Assembly: GCA_947179485.1 (NCBI GenBank)
Contig: OX359245.1
Span: 32,599,067 to 32,663,066 of the forward strand
Length of the DNA stretch: 64,000 nt
Source of the DNA: Allacma fusca
Lineage: Eukaryota > Arthropoda > Collembola > Symphypleona > Sminthuridae
Direction of reading: 5' to 3'
The translations under genes were made by a program, and so were the position numbers. Positions 1-11,097 of the stretch are shown in pieces. The notes beneath the pieces were generated by a model. It was not told where the DNA came from. It ran no database searches and saw only the letters and a list, made by a program, of their open reading frames with translations. Position 1 is the stretch's first letter. Each line of letters starts with the position of its first letter.

Positions 1-87
1 CCAACTACGATTTTTACCTTTTAAATTAGCGGAATGCAATAGGGAAAAACAAGGTTAAATGTAAGCAAATATTTAAATTCAACTTAC

Positions 88-240
88 GCTTTAAATATTC
101 CTTCACAAATCTCCCTGCTTCTGTAGAAAGATCGGCTGAATTTTGATAAATTCTAATGACATCATATTCCCGATCGTCCACAAAATCATCGTAGTCTCCA
201 ACTTGGTGTTTACTTGTTGCATACATAATATGAACATCTG
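88..240 (-). CDS. Partial gene: internal exon of an unrecognised protein
   Basis: An open exon of about 50 codons on the minus strand. An AG acceptor lies at 241-243 (an alternative AG is three bases further in), and a strong GTAAGT donor follows base 88, leaving the reading frame in phase 1. The encoded stretch is rich in acidic and aromatic residues (GDYDDFVDDREYDVIRIYQN) and ends in a basic EYLKR. I see no catalytic motif or membrane segment. The gene must continue beyond the left edge of the window. No upstream exon is visible before the LINE at 940-1940. It weakly resembles the last exon of the neighbouring secreted gene (a QN/QG turn followed by a charged helix), so it could be a diverged relative, but that is a guess. 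Confidence 0.5.
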
Positions 241-930
241 CTGAGATCCAGTAACAAATCAGTTATACTTATATAAATTTAATATTTAATACGCAATGTA
301 CAACAAATTCTGCATCGAAACAATTTTCATGTTCATAAATGGTGTATAATTACTATGTATATCCTTTTTCTTATCCCCACTAGTATCCCATAAAACATAC
401 GATGCTGCAATGTAAGAGATTTTCCCCATTCTCAAGCTATTTTTTTTCAAATTATTCAAAATTTGTTTGATATACCTATGTCTAGTTCTTTGAGAATCTT
501 AGGCTTTAAATATTTTGGTCATTGGTCAAATTTTGCTTCATTTATGTTTCGTTCTTGTTCGTGGAAAATTTTATAGAAATTCTAGGAAGCTATCCACTGG
601 TCCCTAATGTCCAGAAGTGCGGGAGTTACCTGAATAACCGGGAAAAACTGGCGAAATTCAGTTTCAGGAGAGAAATAAGCGAGAAAGATAGGAAAATACG
701 GAATTTCTGATTCTGAAAGTATTCATTGAATGCCACGGACTTCGTAAAAATTGATTAGAACACTGTGCATCTATCAAATTTCATGAAGTCTCATTTGAAT
801 CTAATACCGTCTAATTCTACATCGACGGTCTCATGTATAAGAAAAGTTAACAAAGTTTAAAAATTGTTTTCAATATTTGAACATTGCCTGATAACTTTGC
901 TTCTTCAGACCACAATTTTTACAACAGGAT
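241..930. other. Non-coding stretch, nothing recognised
   Basis: AT-rich sequence with one 62-codon open frame (522-710, plus strand) that shows no homology I can see and no splice context. Nothing supportable here. Confidence 0.5.
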
Positions 931-939
931 GATAATATT

Positions 940-1940
940 GAATGAATGAATGAATGAATGAATGATTTATTGTGTTTTTAAGACATTGTCTACAACACAG
1001 GTAGTTATAACATAGGTTTCGTTTTACATTAAAGAAAGTTAATTATCACGGCACCACTCACGTAGTCGTAGTGCCTTCATTATAAAGTAAACAATGTTAT
1101 AGTAATTTTTTTGGTTATAATTCTGGAACAGATGCTCGGACCAATTTCTAGGGGTGATGGATTTGAGGTTTAAGTTTAACATGTGTACATTTCTAAGAGG
1201 GGTAAGTATACGGCAGATAAACATGAAGTGAAAAATGTCGTCAGGACCACGGTGTGAACAAACATCACACGTGGTCAACGGGTTGAAATTGTAAATGGAA
1301 CTGTAGCATTTGAAGCGCTGTGGTAGGTGGGATTGGTTTGTTGCTAGCCGTAGTTGTGCAATAATTCTCGATATATGAAGCGGGAGATGAACTAAGTATT
1401 TGGACGCATGTATGGAAGTCGAAACTGAAAGGTAGCGGTTGTTATAGGAGGATGCATCGGCTCTCTCTAGGTCGGTGTTTGCATGATGATGGGTAGGAGA
1501 TATTTAGAGATGAGCGGGTCTTGAAGGTTCCAGACGAAGGAATATCCGTGATGGTCAAGAAGCTGTTTAATTTGAAGGGGCCATGAGCCGGGAGTTTCCA
1601 TTAGTTTTAGGTAGCAGCGTTTCGGGAGTCTGGTATCGTGCATGGTGAGAATTCGGATCCAGAGTTGCAGAGTAATTTTGCTGATGTTAAAACTTGCGTG
1701 GAGCTGACCTGTCTCTATTCGCAGTAAGTAGCCCGGGGTATAAGTGGGTAGTTGGAGCAGGCTCTTTGCAAAGTGCTGGTTGAGACGCTCCAAGATCTCT
1801 GTATGCTGTAGCCCCCACAGGGATGCTCCATATAGGGGGACAGATTGAACTATTGCTCGGTATAGTTTCATCCGGGTTTGCTAAGAGTCCACAGTCTTGC
1901 CGCAGATAAGGCCCCATGAGGCACTGAGAGCTCTCAGGAA
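940..1940 (-). mobile_element. 5'-truncated LINE (3' end of ORF2)
   Basis: A minus-strand non-LTR retrotransposon fragment of about 1 kb. It is flanked by the 9-bp target duplication GATAATATT (931-939 and 1941-1949) and ends in a (TTCA)n tail at about 940-965. Two open frames cover the C-terminal part of ORF2 downstream of the reverse transcriptase core. One (1467-1871) has the thumb-like part with YGASLWG and ETGQLHAS. The other (1039-1278) has the terminal Cys/His motif CDVCSHRGPDDIFHF. They lie in different frames, so the copy is decayed. The architecture resembles the full LINE at 46901-51826 (YASEIWS, FETGRIKV, C-x2-C...H), but the proteins are clearly diverged and the tails differ, so it is a separate family of the same broad group. 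5' truncation is usual for target-primed reverse transcription. Confidence 0.85.
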
Positions 1941-1949
1941 GATAATATT

Positions 1950-2297
1950 AGACTCAAATCAACCCCCACGAAACACACAACAATTGTAGCGTTCCAAATT
2001 ATTTTACAAACGCTAGAACATCCTTGAAAAAATGGCCGGTCATAAATCCCTTCTTGTTTGCATCTCTCTTACTCCCGTTCTTGCAACTTAATTTCCTCCA
2101 ATAAGTTTGCTAATATCACGGGCCATGCCTACAAACTATCATCAAAAATTATTTTAAAATCTGGAAACAAAATTGTTTGAAAATGAGGAATATCTCATAT
2201 TTTGCCCCACCCCTTACATGGTCCAGGGAGGATCAAAAGGATATGATAAGCCCTGTATATTGCATAATTACAGTGCAAAAATAATTGAAAATTATTA
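1950..2297. other. Intergenic: 3' flank of the secreted-protein gene
   Basis: No open frame or repeat of note. This is the downstream flank (probable 3' UTR) of the minus-strand gene that ends at 2298. Confidence 0.4.
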
Positions 2298-5200
2298 TTA
2301 ACCTCCGTTGGTCCTCTTAAACTCTTTCAGTTTGTCTCTGATGTCATCCCTAAAAGTAGCTTCCAGTTTTTTGCCTTGATTGAGAAACAAAACCGTGATT
2401 CCGTTCTTATCCTGATAGTTGTCGCGTAATTCTTCCTGTTTGATTCTATCAAGCTCAATTTGTAAGGTAGTTAGAACTCTGACAGGATCTGAAATTACAG
2501 TGGTAACTTATGAATGTGCACTAATTGTCCATCGATCTGTCTAAAGTTTGTATAACACCAGTTTCATTATCAGAAATCGTGTGGATGGTTAATATCTATG
2601 TGAGAAAATCCTGCTTTCACTTACTCGCCAAACCCATCATTTTGTCGTAGGCAACCCTCACCACGCTATAAAACTCTTGAATATTTTCTGCAGTGGCAAC
2701 CTTGAGATATTTGATCTTCTGGTTGTAAATATAAGCAAAGGAGATTGCGTGATTCAAAATTTCGCCACTGTCAATAGTTCCGGAAAAGACAGAGCCTCGG
2801 TTGCAGGCTCTGTATCGGGGCTGACCCACAATCCCTTGTTCACTGTAGTACATCTCCAGAATCTCGCTCAATTTGTAGCCATAACTATCATCCCACTGCT
2901 TGATTTGAGTTCCCAATACCAATCCTGGAAATAATAACAATCAATATTTCACTAATCATAATTGTCGGGTAAAGAAATATACGATTACCCTTTAACTCCT
3001 GGAGACTGTAGTAATCAATAGTCCTTACCATCAACCCCTCCTCGAATCTCTGCAGCTGTCATGTATGTCCAAGTGTCATGGGCGTGAGAGACATCGTGGT
3101 CCGGATTTGACAAAGGTTCTAAAACATACTCTCGAGGGCAAAGAGAGTCGTTGAAGTTTCCTGCAGGGGGAGAGGCATCATAGCTGGGGTTTCATAAACT
3201 GCATTGAGAAGGGCTGCTTGACCTACCTCTCCTGGAATTTGAACAGAATCCAAAAATCAATCCAGACCATAAATCAAATCAAGATCATCCCAGGATCATT
3301 TCATGTTCATCATTTGTAGTTAGTTTTTGGTGATGAGTTTGTGCGTTACGTACCTGCTAGAGTAGTAGCATGGTAGTTTAATAATGGTTGCAAATAATTC
3401 CTATTTGGACGCTTCACCATGGGGTAATGTCGACGCAAATGGGAATGATAGCTGGCCAATTAAGGACAGGTGTGTTACGCACGCCTCTCATATCTCCAAT
3501 TGGCCCATGAATTTTCAAGCTGTTCTGCGCGAAATTAAAGCACGTATGCACATGCTATGTAAATCTCTTCAAGGCTTGATTAAGAAATTCAAACTCGATG
3601 GTTGACAGTCACTCTATGGTTGGAAGTATATATAAGCCAATCGGCGATACAAGAGGCGTGCCTAACACACCTGTCCTTAATTGGCCAGCTATCATTCCCA
3701 TTTGCGTCGACAGTACGTAGGTTCTCTATTTCTACCCACGTAAATACCTGTATTCTGATTTCCACTACCGGAACTACTACCTCTTGGTGGTTGAATTCCA
3801 CCAGAGGTGACCATTCAATTTTCCACTACACTCACTACTCTAAAAACTTATTTAGGGTAAATGCCACTAGTTACCACTACACTACCACACAAGAATGATC
3901 TTTGACAAATACTCTATTAACACTGTATTTTATCGATAATCAAGACTACCACTACACTACTTTCCAGTAGAGTTTTACTTTCAGAGAGCACCTTTACTCT
4001 ACTCTACCACTACTTGCCGGAAGCTAAAAACTAGCGTTACTCTACACTACAACTATCACACTACTCTACGCAGTAAAAAAGCCAGACTATACAATGTACT
4101 ACCTGTTCACTGAATAGCCGTGCAATTTAATCTCAGTCTAAAATCATATAATTTTAATATAAGCCTAAAAAGGCTCCTAATTTCTAAATATATGCTATAA
4201 ATATGATTCCTAGCGAAAAAATCCCGTTTCATCGTATGTAAACACAGTTTATCCTCTGTCAATGAAGCTAGACGTTTATGCTAAATTAAAGGCGTGCAGG
4301 ACCGATCTTTACAACTATCAATTGTAGGTTCGGCATTTTGAAAAACTAGTTTATTGTTTTAGAAAACATTCACATGTGTGTATAACTCAAGTACATACAT
4401 GAGAACGAGAACCACTGACTATAACTTATAAAAATGTTACAAGTTGACACAAGAAATAATTACAATTGTCAATGGAGTTTCCGTTGCCATTATATGTACG
4501 GAATCTGCCATAATCTGGATTTGGCTTGAATTTCAGAACTGTTAATTAACGGAGGATTAAAGCACTAATAAATAGAGATCAATACTAAGATTTTGATTTT
4601 GCAAGTTCAACTGCTGCTAAAAATGATGACAAAGTAAAATGCGCAATGCTCCAATACAAATACAAGATGTTACTACATATATCCATCCAGGCAATCGCGC
4701 AATAACACTTCGAGTATTGAAACTCGGTGTAACGGTGTAATATATAGAAAGTTATGAAAAGACATAATCACACGTTCCATGTTTAAGTATAGTGCTTACT
4801 CGGGTAGCACTACTTTTTATGGGACTTTGAGTATGCATGTAAACTACTTCTAAACTACATCCAAACTATCGTCGGTTCCACTATTCTACACTACATTTTA
4901 GGAGCAAAATGTGAACGGGCACCTGTAGTTACTACTATTTACTTGCCTGCTGATGTCTCCTTCGTCCTACACTACCAATAAATATTATTTTCTTTCATTT
5001 TCAACAACTACTCTACTTTTTGCCACTATTCCACTACCACTACTAAAAAGTAGAGTAGTGTGGCCATCTCTGAATTCCACTGAAAGCAGAAACACTACTG
5101 ATGATGACTGGCAAAGCCATGGGCTCCAGACCCGCAGCGATTCCTTCACATTCAAAACCAATTTGAAGACTCAAGTCTAATCATTCTTAATGTAAATTCA

Positions 5201-8200
5201 TAAATACTGAAGCAAGGAAATTCACCTCCAATAAGTTGAGATCCACAAATTGCCCCCCATTTAGTATGAATAACGCCAGTCTCAATGGGCTTTTTAGAGG
5301 GTTGTAAACCTGTCAATCGTCCAAATTTAACATCCATTTGGGGGTTTTCAATGCGACCATTCTTGAGTGCAGTCTTGGCATTGGGTGTTCCTCCAAGTTC
5401 TGAGGTTAGATCTGTGGCATCAAGAAAAATTTACCTCTTGAATATGTTGCTTTACTTGTGGTTTGATCTTTGTTGGAAGTGTCTTTCAAAGTATTACCGC
5501 TTTCGTAGTTTTGGAGATCCTCCTCCATTTCAATTTTCTCAGAGTCACTGTCACTCAGAAAACTTTGTTGCTTTCCAGTTTCTCGATTTGCTCTCAAATA
5601 GCCCTTGTTATATTGTGGCTGATCTCTCTCCTCATCATCTTGTAGTGTTGTGATCAGCGAGTGAGACAACATCCAATGTAGAGCGCACTGTGATTTACGA
5701 AAAATAAAACTGAACATTAAACAGTTTTGTACACCTGAGTGATTTACATATAAAATTATATCTACACAGGAATTAAACTTTGGAGTTAAAATTATATTCC
5801 AGCATAAAATGGAAATTCCTTTACTGTAGTAATGTAAGTGTTCCAAACAAAAAGAGTATGTGCTTCAAGTCTTTTACTGCCGCTAATAAAAGATTAGATT
5901 AACAAAAGATACGACACTTTCGGAATATTGTGCTGGAAATATGCCAGAAAGGGACAATTTGTATAGCAATATCGTTATCAGGGAGTTGTTTTTATGCTGC
6001 TGCTTGGGATTCTCTTTTGTCAAGTAGTTTTGGATGAATATTTATTTTAAGATTCGAATTCGTTAGTCCGGGGTTGGTTTGATACTTTCATTTTATGTAC
6101 TATTCATTTAAATTGTTACAGTATTAGTTCAATGGAACTCTAAAATGCTTCTGTACCCTTTCATCATTATCCAGCGTTCCTTCCGGGAGTGTCTCTTCAC
6201 TCGGGATCAAGAAGTCTACCATCTCTGCGCGGTGATCCTCCAATGTGGAAGTCTCAAATCGAAATGCCTGCTTTTTGCTCGGGTCATAAGTCAATCCATC
6301 AAATTTGAATCTAATTGAATGAATAAGTACAAATTTCAAGAGTATTGTATCCCTTTCTTTGACAATATAAATTCCCACGTACATGCGGTACGGAATAAAT
6401 AAAATTAAGGTGGTATGCAAATCCTGGGATCGCTGGCCGAAAAAATGTAAGGAAATTTGGGAGATAGTACCGAAACTTCCTGAATACTGAATATAGACGG
6501 GCTAAGGTGACCTGTGACATGTCTTTGGTAAACTTTTTGTCATAACAAGTTAGTGGAGAAGATATTTTGGATGACTTTAAAAATCTGGCTAAATACACTT
6601 CACTGTGTGAAGACAGCTTAGCTCGACACCTGGCCAAAGTTCGGAATTTTATTTGCATTTAAAGGTTTTCTTAAATCCCGATTTAGTTATCATTTGGAAG
6701 TGATAACTATAGCTATAGCTGTACTATAGTTATGTCACCAGGAATATTTGAAGTTTAAGTAAGCAGTCTAGTTAGTAAGTGTGTTAATTCTTTCGAACTG
6801 AAATTTCCCGGTAATTTCAGTTTAACTCAAACATCACTGTAATTTTTTAGTTAAAAAATCTCTATTTAATGCGCTTCTACAATGTAAATTTAAACTAACA
6901 TTTAATTAACTTAACTTCTACTACAACTCCAAATGTTCATTGGGTTATCTAGACAGCATGTCAACGTCCAAATATTCTAAATGATTATGATATTTAGTAT
7001 TTAGGAAACCCAGGCACTCCGGAACGTCCAAAAAAGTGGGGGGGGGGCAACATATTAAAATTAGTTTTCGTTACTTTGCTATTGGCCACATACAAACGTA
7101 TGTATGTACATATGTATAGGGTTACACATTATATTTCGTTATTTAGCTCATATAAGCATGCAAAATATAGTACTTTTGATGTTTTTTCAATTTTTTTAAA
7201 GAACAAGTTTTCATAGAAGACACCAACTAAATCTCATATACTAGAAACATTTTCTTACACATACTAAATACCAGGGTTGCTGATTTTTTTGATTTTTTTG
7301 AAAAAAATCAAAAAAATCGGATTTATTTGATTTTAATCGGATTTTTTTGATTTAAATCAATATTTTTTGATTTAAATTCAAAATTTTATCGTACGATATA
7401 ATTCCCATACAACTTTTTCGATTTTAATTTTCCTAATAATATTGTACACTGTTAGCACTAATGAAACTTGAACAATTAATAAAACCTGTTGAGAGAAAAT
7501 TACATAGGAACGTCAACTAATATGAAATAAAAAGGTGGTTAAAGGCTGATTCCAAATATCAACACATTACCAGCTGTCTCATTTAGATCTTTTTTGCAAT
7601 ATATAAATACGCACATTATGAACATTATATACATAAATATATAGAATTATATAAAATGTGTAGTGTGTACATATATAGCTTTTCGGGACAGGATGGTAGG
7701 GTATGTCGGGACCAAAAAATTATTTGCAAATCGAGAATATTAAGTTTAAACAAGTGTGAGTCCGTTCGGTAGTATAGCATTTAATAAATGCTAAATTCCT
7801 ACAGTCAAATATTACCACTTTAAATAATACTCTTTTAGAAAGATTGGGTGTTGGGATGTTTTTGTAGAGACTGAGTTTCTGCTAGGGACGAGACATATCA
7901 GGACATAAGTATTGCCCCGTGTTATTTCGGGACGGGATCGGAATACATAATTATTTTTGTGACTGGATTTCGAAACGAAACGGAATCTTCTGTGGGACAC
8001 AATAATTGTCCCCAGCAGAAGCTCTAGTAATATAATTACAATATTTTAAAACACTCATATCCAAATTTTATGGGACCGTGACAGCTTGACAGATATTTAA
8101 TATGCAACGCATTCAAATTATCCTGAAAATTATCAAAGTCCAAAATGGTCTCATGCCCGAAATTCATAAAAACACAAAAATGCACGTTTTACAACGTTTC

Positions 8201-11097
8201 GAGACGTAAAATTACAAGTTACCTAAACTTAAAAGTTGAATAGTCAATTGTGATTTAAATCAATGATTTATTTGAAAAAAATCAAGTGATTTAAATCTTG
8301 ATTTAAATCAAGATTAAAATCAACGTGATTTAAATCAAGCCACCCTGCTAAATACTATCAAAATTTTACTGATTTCAAATAGAGGGATCAAAGAATCATT
8401 GAACTGATTGGTGATCTATTTCCGGGAATGACCGAGCCTGCGGTCTGGTGGTGTAGCGAATCTGTAAGGTTGCAGAAGAGCCGGCTTTCGACTCTAGCTC
8501 ACCCCAAAATAATTTCAGGTCCTTTCTATCTTTCCCTATACACTATCGGTATGCAAATACGGGTTTGGAGGCATGTTGCGCATTCTTGGAAGAGTGTCAG
8601 TAGGAGTAGTGTGTGCCGTACACTGATAATGATTCGTAAGATGAATCGGTGTATTTGCATATACTGCGACTGCAGACATTCGGATAAGATTGTGTCCGTG
8701 GCGTGGCCCTTGTCTCCTCCCTTATCTGCATATCTTCCTTCTCTACCTATAGCTTTACATTTCACTCTCACTCTATAGCTATTTCGGACAGCAGGAGCAG
8801 TCCAGCACTGAATCATACCATCGTTGAGGAATGGCTCCAAGAGCCCAGTGCCCCTGCTGTTGTGGAGGTGTGAGCAGTGAGAGAGATGGTTGTTGGGTTC
8901 TGGGGGATGTTGCGGCTGGATACAGGGCGCACGAACGCTCACTCAACCGAGTGAGTGGAGTTACGGTTGCCTCGGCTCTACTGGATATGTGCTTACCTGC
9001 CAACACAAGGCTTGTACTCCTTCGGTTCGTCGTGGGATATATTCTCCTTCCATGTTACCTTGCTCTCTCACCTCCTTAGAATAAGTAACTTAAGTTAATT
9101 GGTTGTTACAAATATACACTTGCAATGTACGGATGATATGGCCTCAGCCCGAAAAGAATCCTGAATAAAGAAATTTAATTTTAATTTAATTTTAATTTAA
9201 TTTTAATTTTATTTCCGGGAGTGGTTCAATCTGATCTTTCATTTTTGGTCTGGCATGGGCCAAGTGTAGAACCATTCCTCTAGATCTGTTCCACAATTTT
9301 CGTCCAAGGAACATTCTCCAGTAGATTTACTGGTTTAGAAGTGCATGGCATTTTCCATCCGTTGGAACAGACCAAATTTTGTGTCGGTGAATTTTTTGAA
9401 GTAAATGTTTCACCAAACAACAATATTTCATGTTAATTATTAATATTCTGAAATAAACTCCTTGGGTGACGTTTTAATACTCATTTGTACTCTTTTCAAT
9501 AATATAAAAACCTAATAATAACCTAAGCGCTAAAACCTATTGAGATTATAAATTGCTCCTAGAAAATTTTCCGTTAAGCTCGTAATACAGGAATGGTATT
9601 ATCTGTCTGGTCCGACATTTTGGAAAATATTTGTTGGTCTGGCATGGAATTGGAACGAAATTCAAAGTAAAAGTTTCAAAATGTTCAAACTTTTGATCAA
9701 GGTCAAGATTTTGGCCTGGATCAATCTGGCAAGGGGAGGTCAATATGCTCGGCATACGTAATTTGGAATAATATTCCAAATTTAGCAATAGTAAAGAATG
9801 TTGAATAGAAAACTTCCTCTAATTTGTTGATGGGCAGCGTTGCGTTGAATACTTGAATAATCACGCTGTCACACAATTTCAACCCTGAAAGTATTGCAAT
9901 ACTCACATAAAATCGTTTGAATAAGTTCAAGATAATTATCAAGGATGAATACAGTAGCTTTAAAAAATCTAATTCGGGTTGCAGTATGTCCCACTACTTT
10001 CACTACTCAATTTTGGTAGTTATTTAGATGAGCCGATCTTCACATGCATGCATATACCGGGATGGAAAATATATTTATCATTTAAGTAAACATTTTTGTT
10101 TAGAAGAGATAGTTTTTTAAATACACCAAACAGCAGTTTGTGGAGGATTTAAAAAAAATGAAGCATCATAGGACTTTTGAAATCAAAAAGTTAAGAAAAG
10201 GCTCATTTGATTCTTAAAAGTGGGGGGGAAAGCAGTATAGCCTGTCCCTCCCTGACTTTTTTTGGGAGGGACAATGTCCCTCCTGTCCCCCCTTATTCCG
10301 GAGTGCCTGAGGAAACCCTTCTCACGCAAGTATAAATTTCGAATTTTTCATTAAATGTTATGCGCTTGGTTAGTTCAATGTGGCCAAATATCTAAACTCA
10401 TACAAAATTTCAGTCCTTAGCGGATATATTGCGACTCCCAAATTGTTAAAGACTGCCTTACACTGGAATCCTCATCCTATCGTTAATCAGAGATATTCAT
10501 TACTTGCAGTTCGACGTTGCACTGATCAACAAGCAATAAGGCTGATTGGGGGCAGAAATGACATTTTTCGCAGTTTAATTGTACTAAGCCTGCGATCCCA
10601 GTATTTGAGTCCTACTTATTGAACTGCAATTTTGAGCATACTTAAAAGCTGTTCAATTTCACAGGAATGGAAATTTAATTTTTATGTTTAATTTATAATG
10701 AACCGTTACTGGTTAAGAATCGCCCGCGAGAGTTGTAGTGGAGTCCAGGTATTGAACGTATTCTCCTCAATTTTTCGAACGATGGCAATCAGATTTGCTA
10801 TTTGCATGGGTTGACGCGTGTAACGGTTGTAAGTGGTGGAGTTCAAGTAGCATGATGCAATTGTATTCGGAATACTTCGTCTTTGGCCTGCAGATAGAGT
10901 CACTGAGCACACTATGGAAACAAAATTAAAACTTTGATAATCCCTTTAAAAAACTTATTTCCATAATAAAATACCATTGAGGGGGGAAGGGTGGATATGA
11001 GAACCGAATTGAAAAATTGTTTTTTTTTGTGCAAATTTAAAACAGATTTATACTAACCTCCCAGTAATATGAGGAACCTATAAATTTTAAACTCCAT
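2298..11097 (-). CDS. Eight-exon gene for a 481-residue secreted protein of unnamed family
   Basis: Exons read on the minus strand are 11058-11097, 10710-10911, 6157-6310, 5435-5687, 5226-5399, 3029-3160, 2625-2924 and 2298-2488. All junctions are GT-AG, phases agree at every join, and the exons sum to 1446 bases (482 codons with the stop), which is strong evidence for a real gene. Exon 1 opens with MEFKIYRFLILLG, and a hydrophobic signal peptide runs to about residue 22 (VCSVTLSAG). Conserved-looking stretches are NQFKFDG at the exon 2/3 join, WMLSHS near residue 137, an acidic low-complexity stretch at about 175-205, a Gly-rich IRGGVDGLVLG near 315, MYY and ACNR near 340-350, and a charged helical C terminus. 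There is no transmembrane segment after the signal, so it is probably secreted. I recall similar unnamed arthropod proteins but cannot give a function. The intron 6311-10709 carries nested hAT and SINE insertions; the intron 3161-5225 carries a hairpin MITE and a hAT. The exon 3 donor (GTACAG) is the weakest junction. Confidence 0.8.
3429..3711. mobile_element. Hairpin (foldback) MITE in an intron
   Basis: The 60-odd bases beginning GTCGACGCAAATGGGAATGA at 3429 recur nearly perfectly in inverse orientation up to 3711, with a loop of about 150 bases. The arms differ at only a few positions. No target duplication is obvious. It is a foldback MITE or another long-hairpin locus inside the intron between exons 5 and 6 of the secreted-protein gene. 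The overlapping plus- and minus-strand open frames here simply read the two arms (both give VDANGNDSWPIKDRC). Confidence 0.75.
3802..5072. mobile_element. Non-autonomous hAT element (1271 bp)
   Basis: Terminal inverted repeats CAGAGGTGACCA... and ...TGGCCATCTCTG are flanked by a perfect 8-bp duplication AATTCCAC (3794-3801 and 5073-5080). Subterminal regions are packed with the near-palindromic word CACTACTCTAC/GTAGAGTAGTG. No transposase frame is present. It lies in an intron of the secreted-protein gene. Confidence 0.93.
7272..8347. mobile_element. Non-autonomous hAT element, nested
   Basis: Ends CAGGGTTGCTGATTT and ...AATCAAGCCACCCTG with a perfect 8-bp duplication CTAAATAC (7264-7271, 8348-8355). 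Both subterminal zones are saturated with GATTTAAATC/AAAAATCAAAAAA words that fold on themselves. It is inserted in the hAT element at 7011-10309. A smaller insert-like segment rich in CGGGACGGGA (about 7870-8030), similar to the one at 60878-61059, lies in its middle. Confidence 0.93.
8431..9209 (+). mobile_element. Long SINE with tRNA-like head and LINE-derived tail
   Basis: The element is bounded by a 14-bp target duplication TATTTCCGGGARTG (8417-8430 and 9210-9223, one mismatch). The 5' part (about 8431-8510) looks tRNA-derived: an A-box-like TGGTGTAGCGAA and a B-box-like CTTTCGACTC. The body (about 8540-9110) is unrecognised and has no long open frame. The 3' segment 9132-9167 matches the 3' end of the LINE at 46901-51826 (complement of 46928-46964: GATGATATGG..., then CCCGAAAAGAATC). 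It ends in an A+T tail of repeated TTTAATTTTAA. At 779 bp it is longer than most SINEs. It is inserted inside the hAT element 7011-10309. Confidence 0.8.

Larger units (their letters stand above)
7011..10309. mobile_element. hAT element (host of two nested insertions)
   Basis: Inverted ends CAGGCACTCCGGAA (7011) and TTCCGGAGTGCCTG (10309) with a perfect 8-bp duplication AGGAAACC (7003-7010, 10310-10317). The span is 3299 bp, of which about 1.4 kb is the element itself after removing the nested hAT (7272-8347) and the SINE (8431-9209). Subterminal G/C tracts (GTGGGGGGG, GGGAGGGACAATGTCCCTCC) accompany the ends. No transposase is recognised. A 50-codon exon-like frame at about 9760-9893 lies inside it. 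The whole stack sits in the intron between exons 2 and 3 of the secreted-protein gene. Confidence 0.92.

Noticed and set aside
3384-3801. Three small open frames on both strands sharing VDANGNDSWPIKDRC
   Set aside because: They come from the two arms of the hairpin MITE at 3429-3711.
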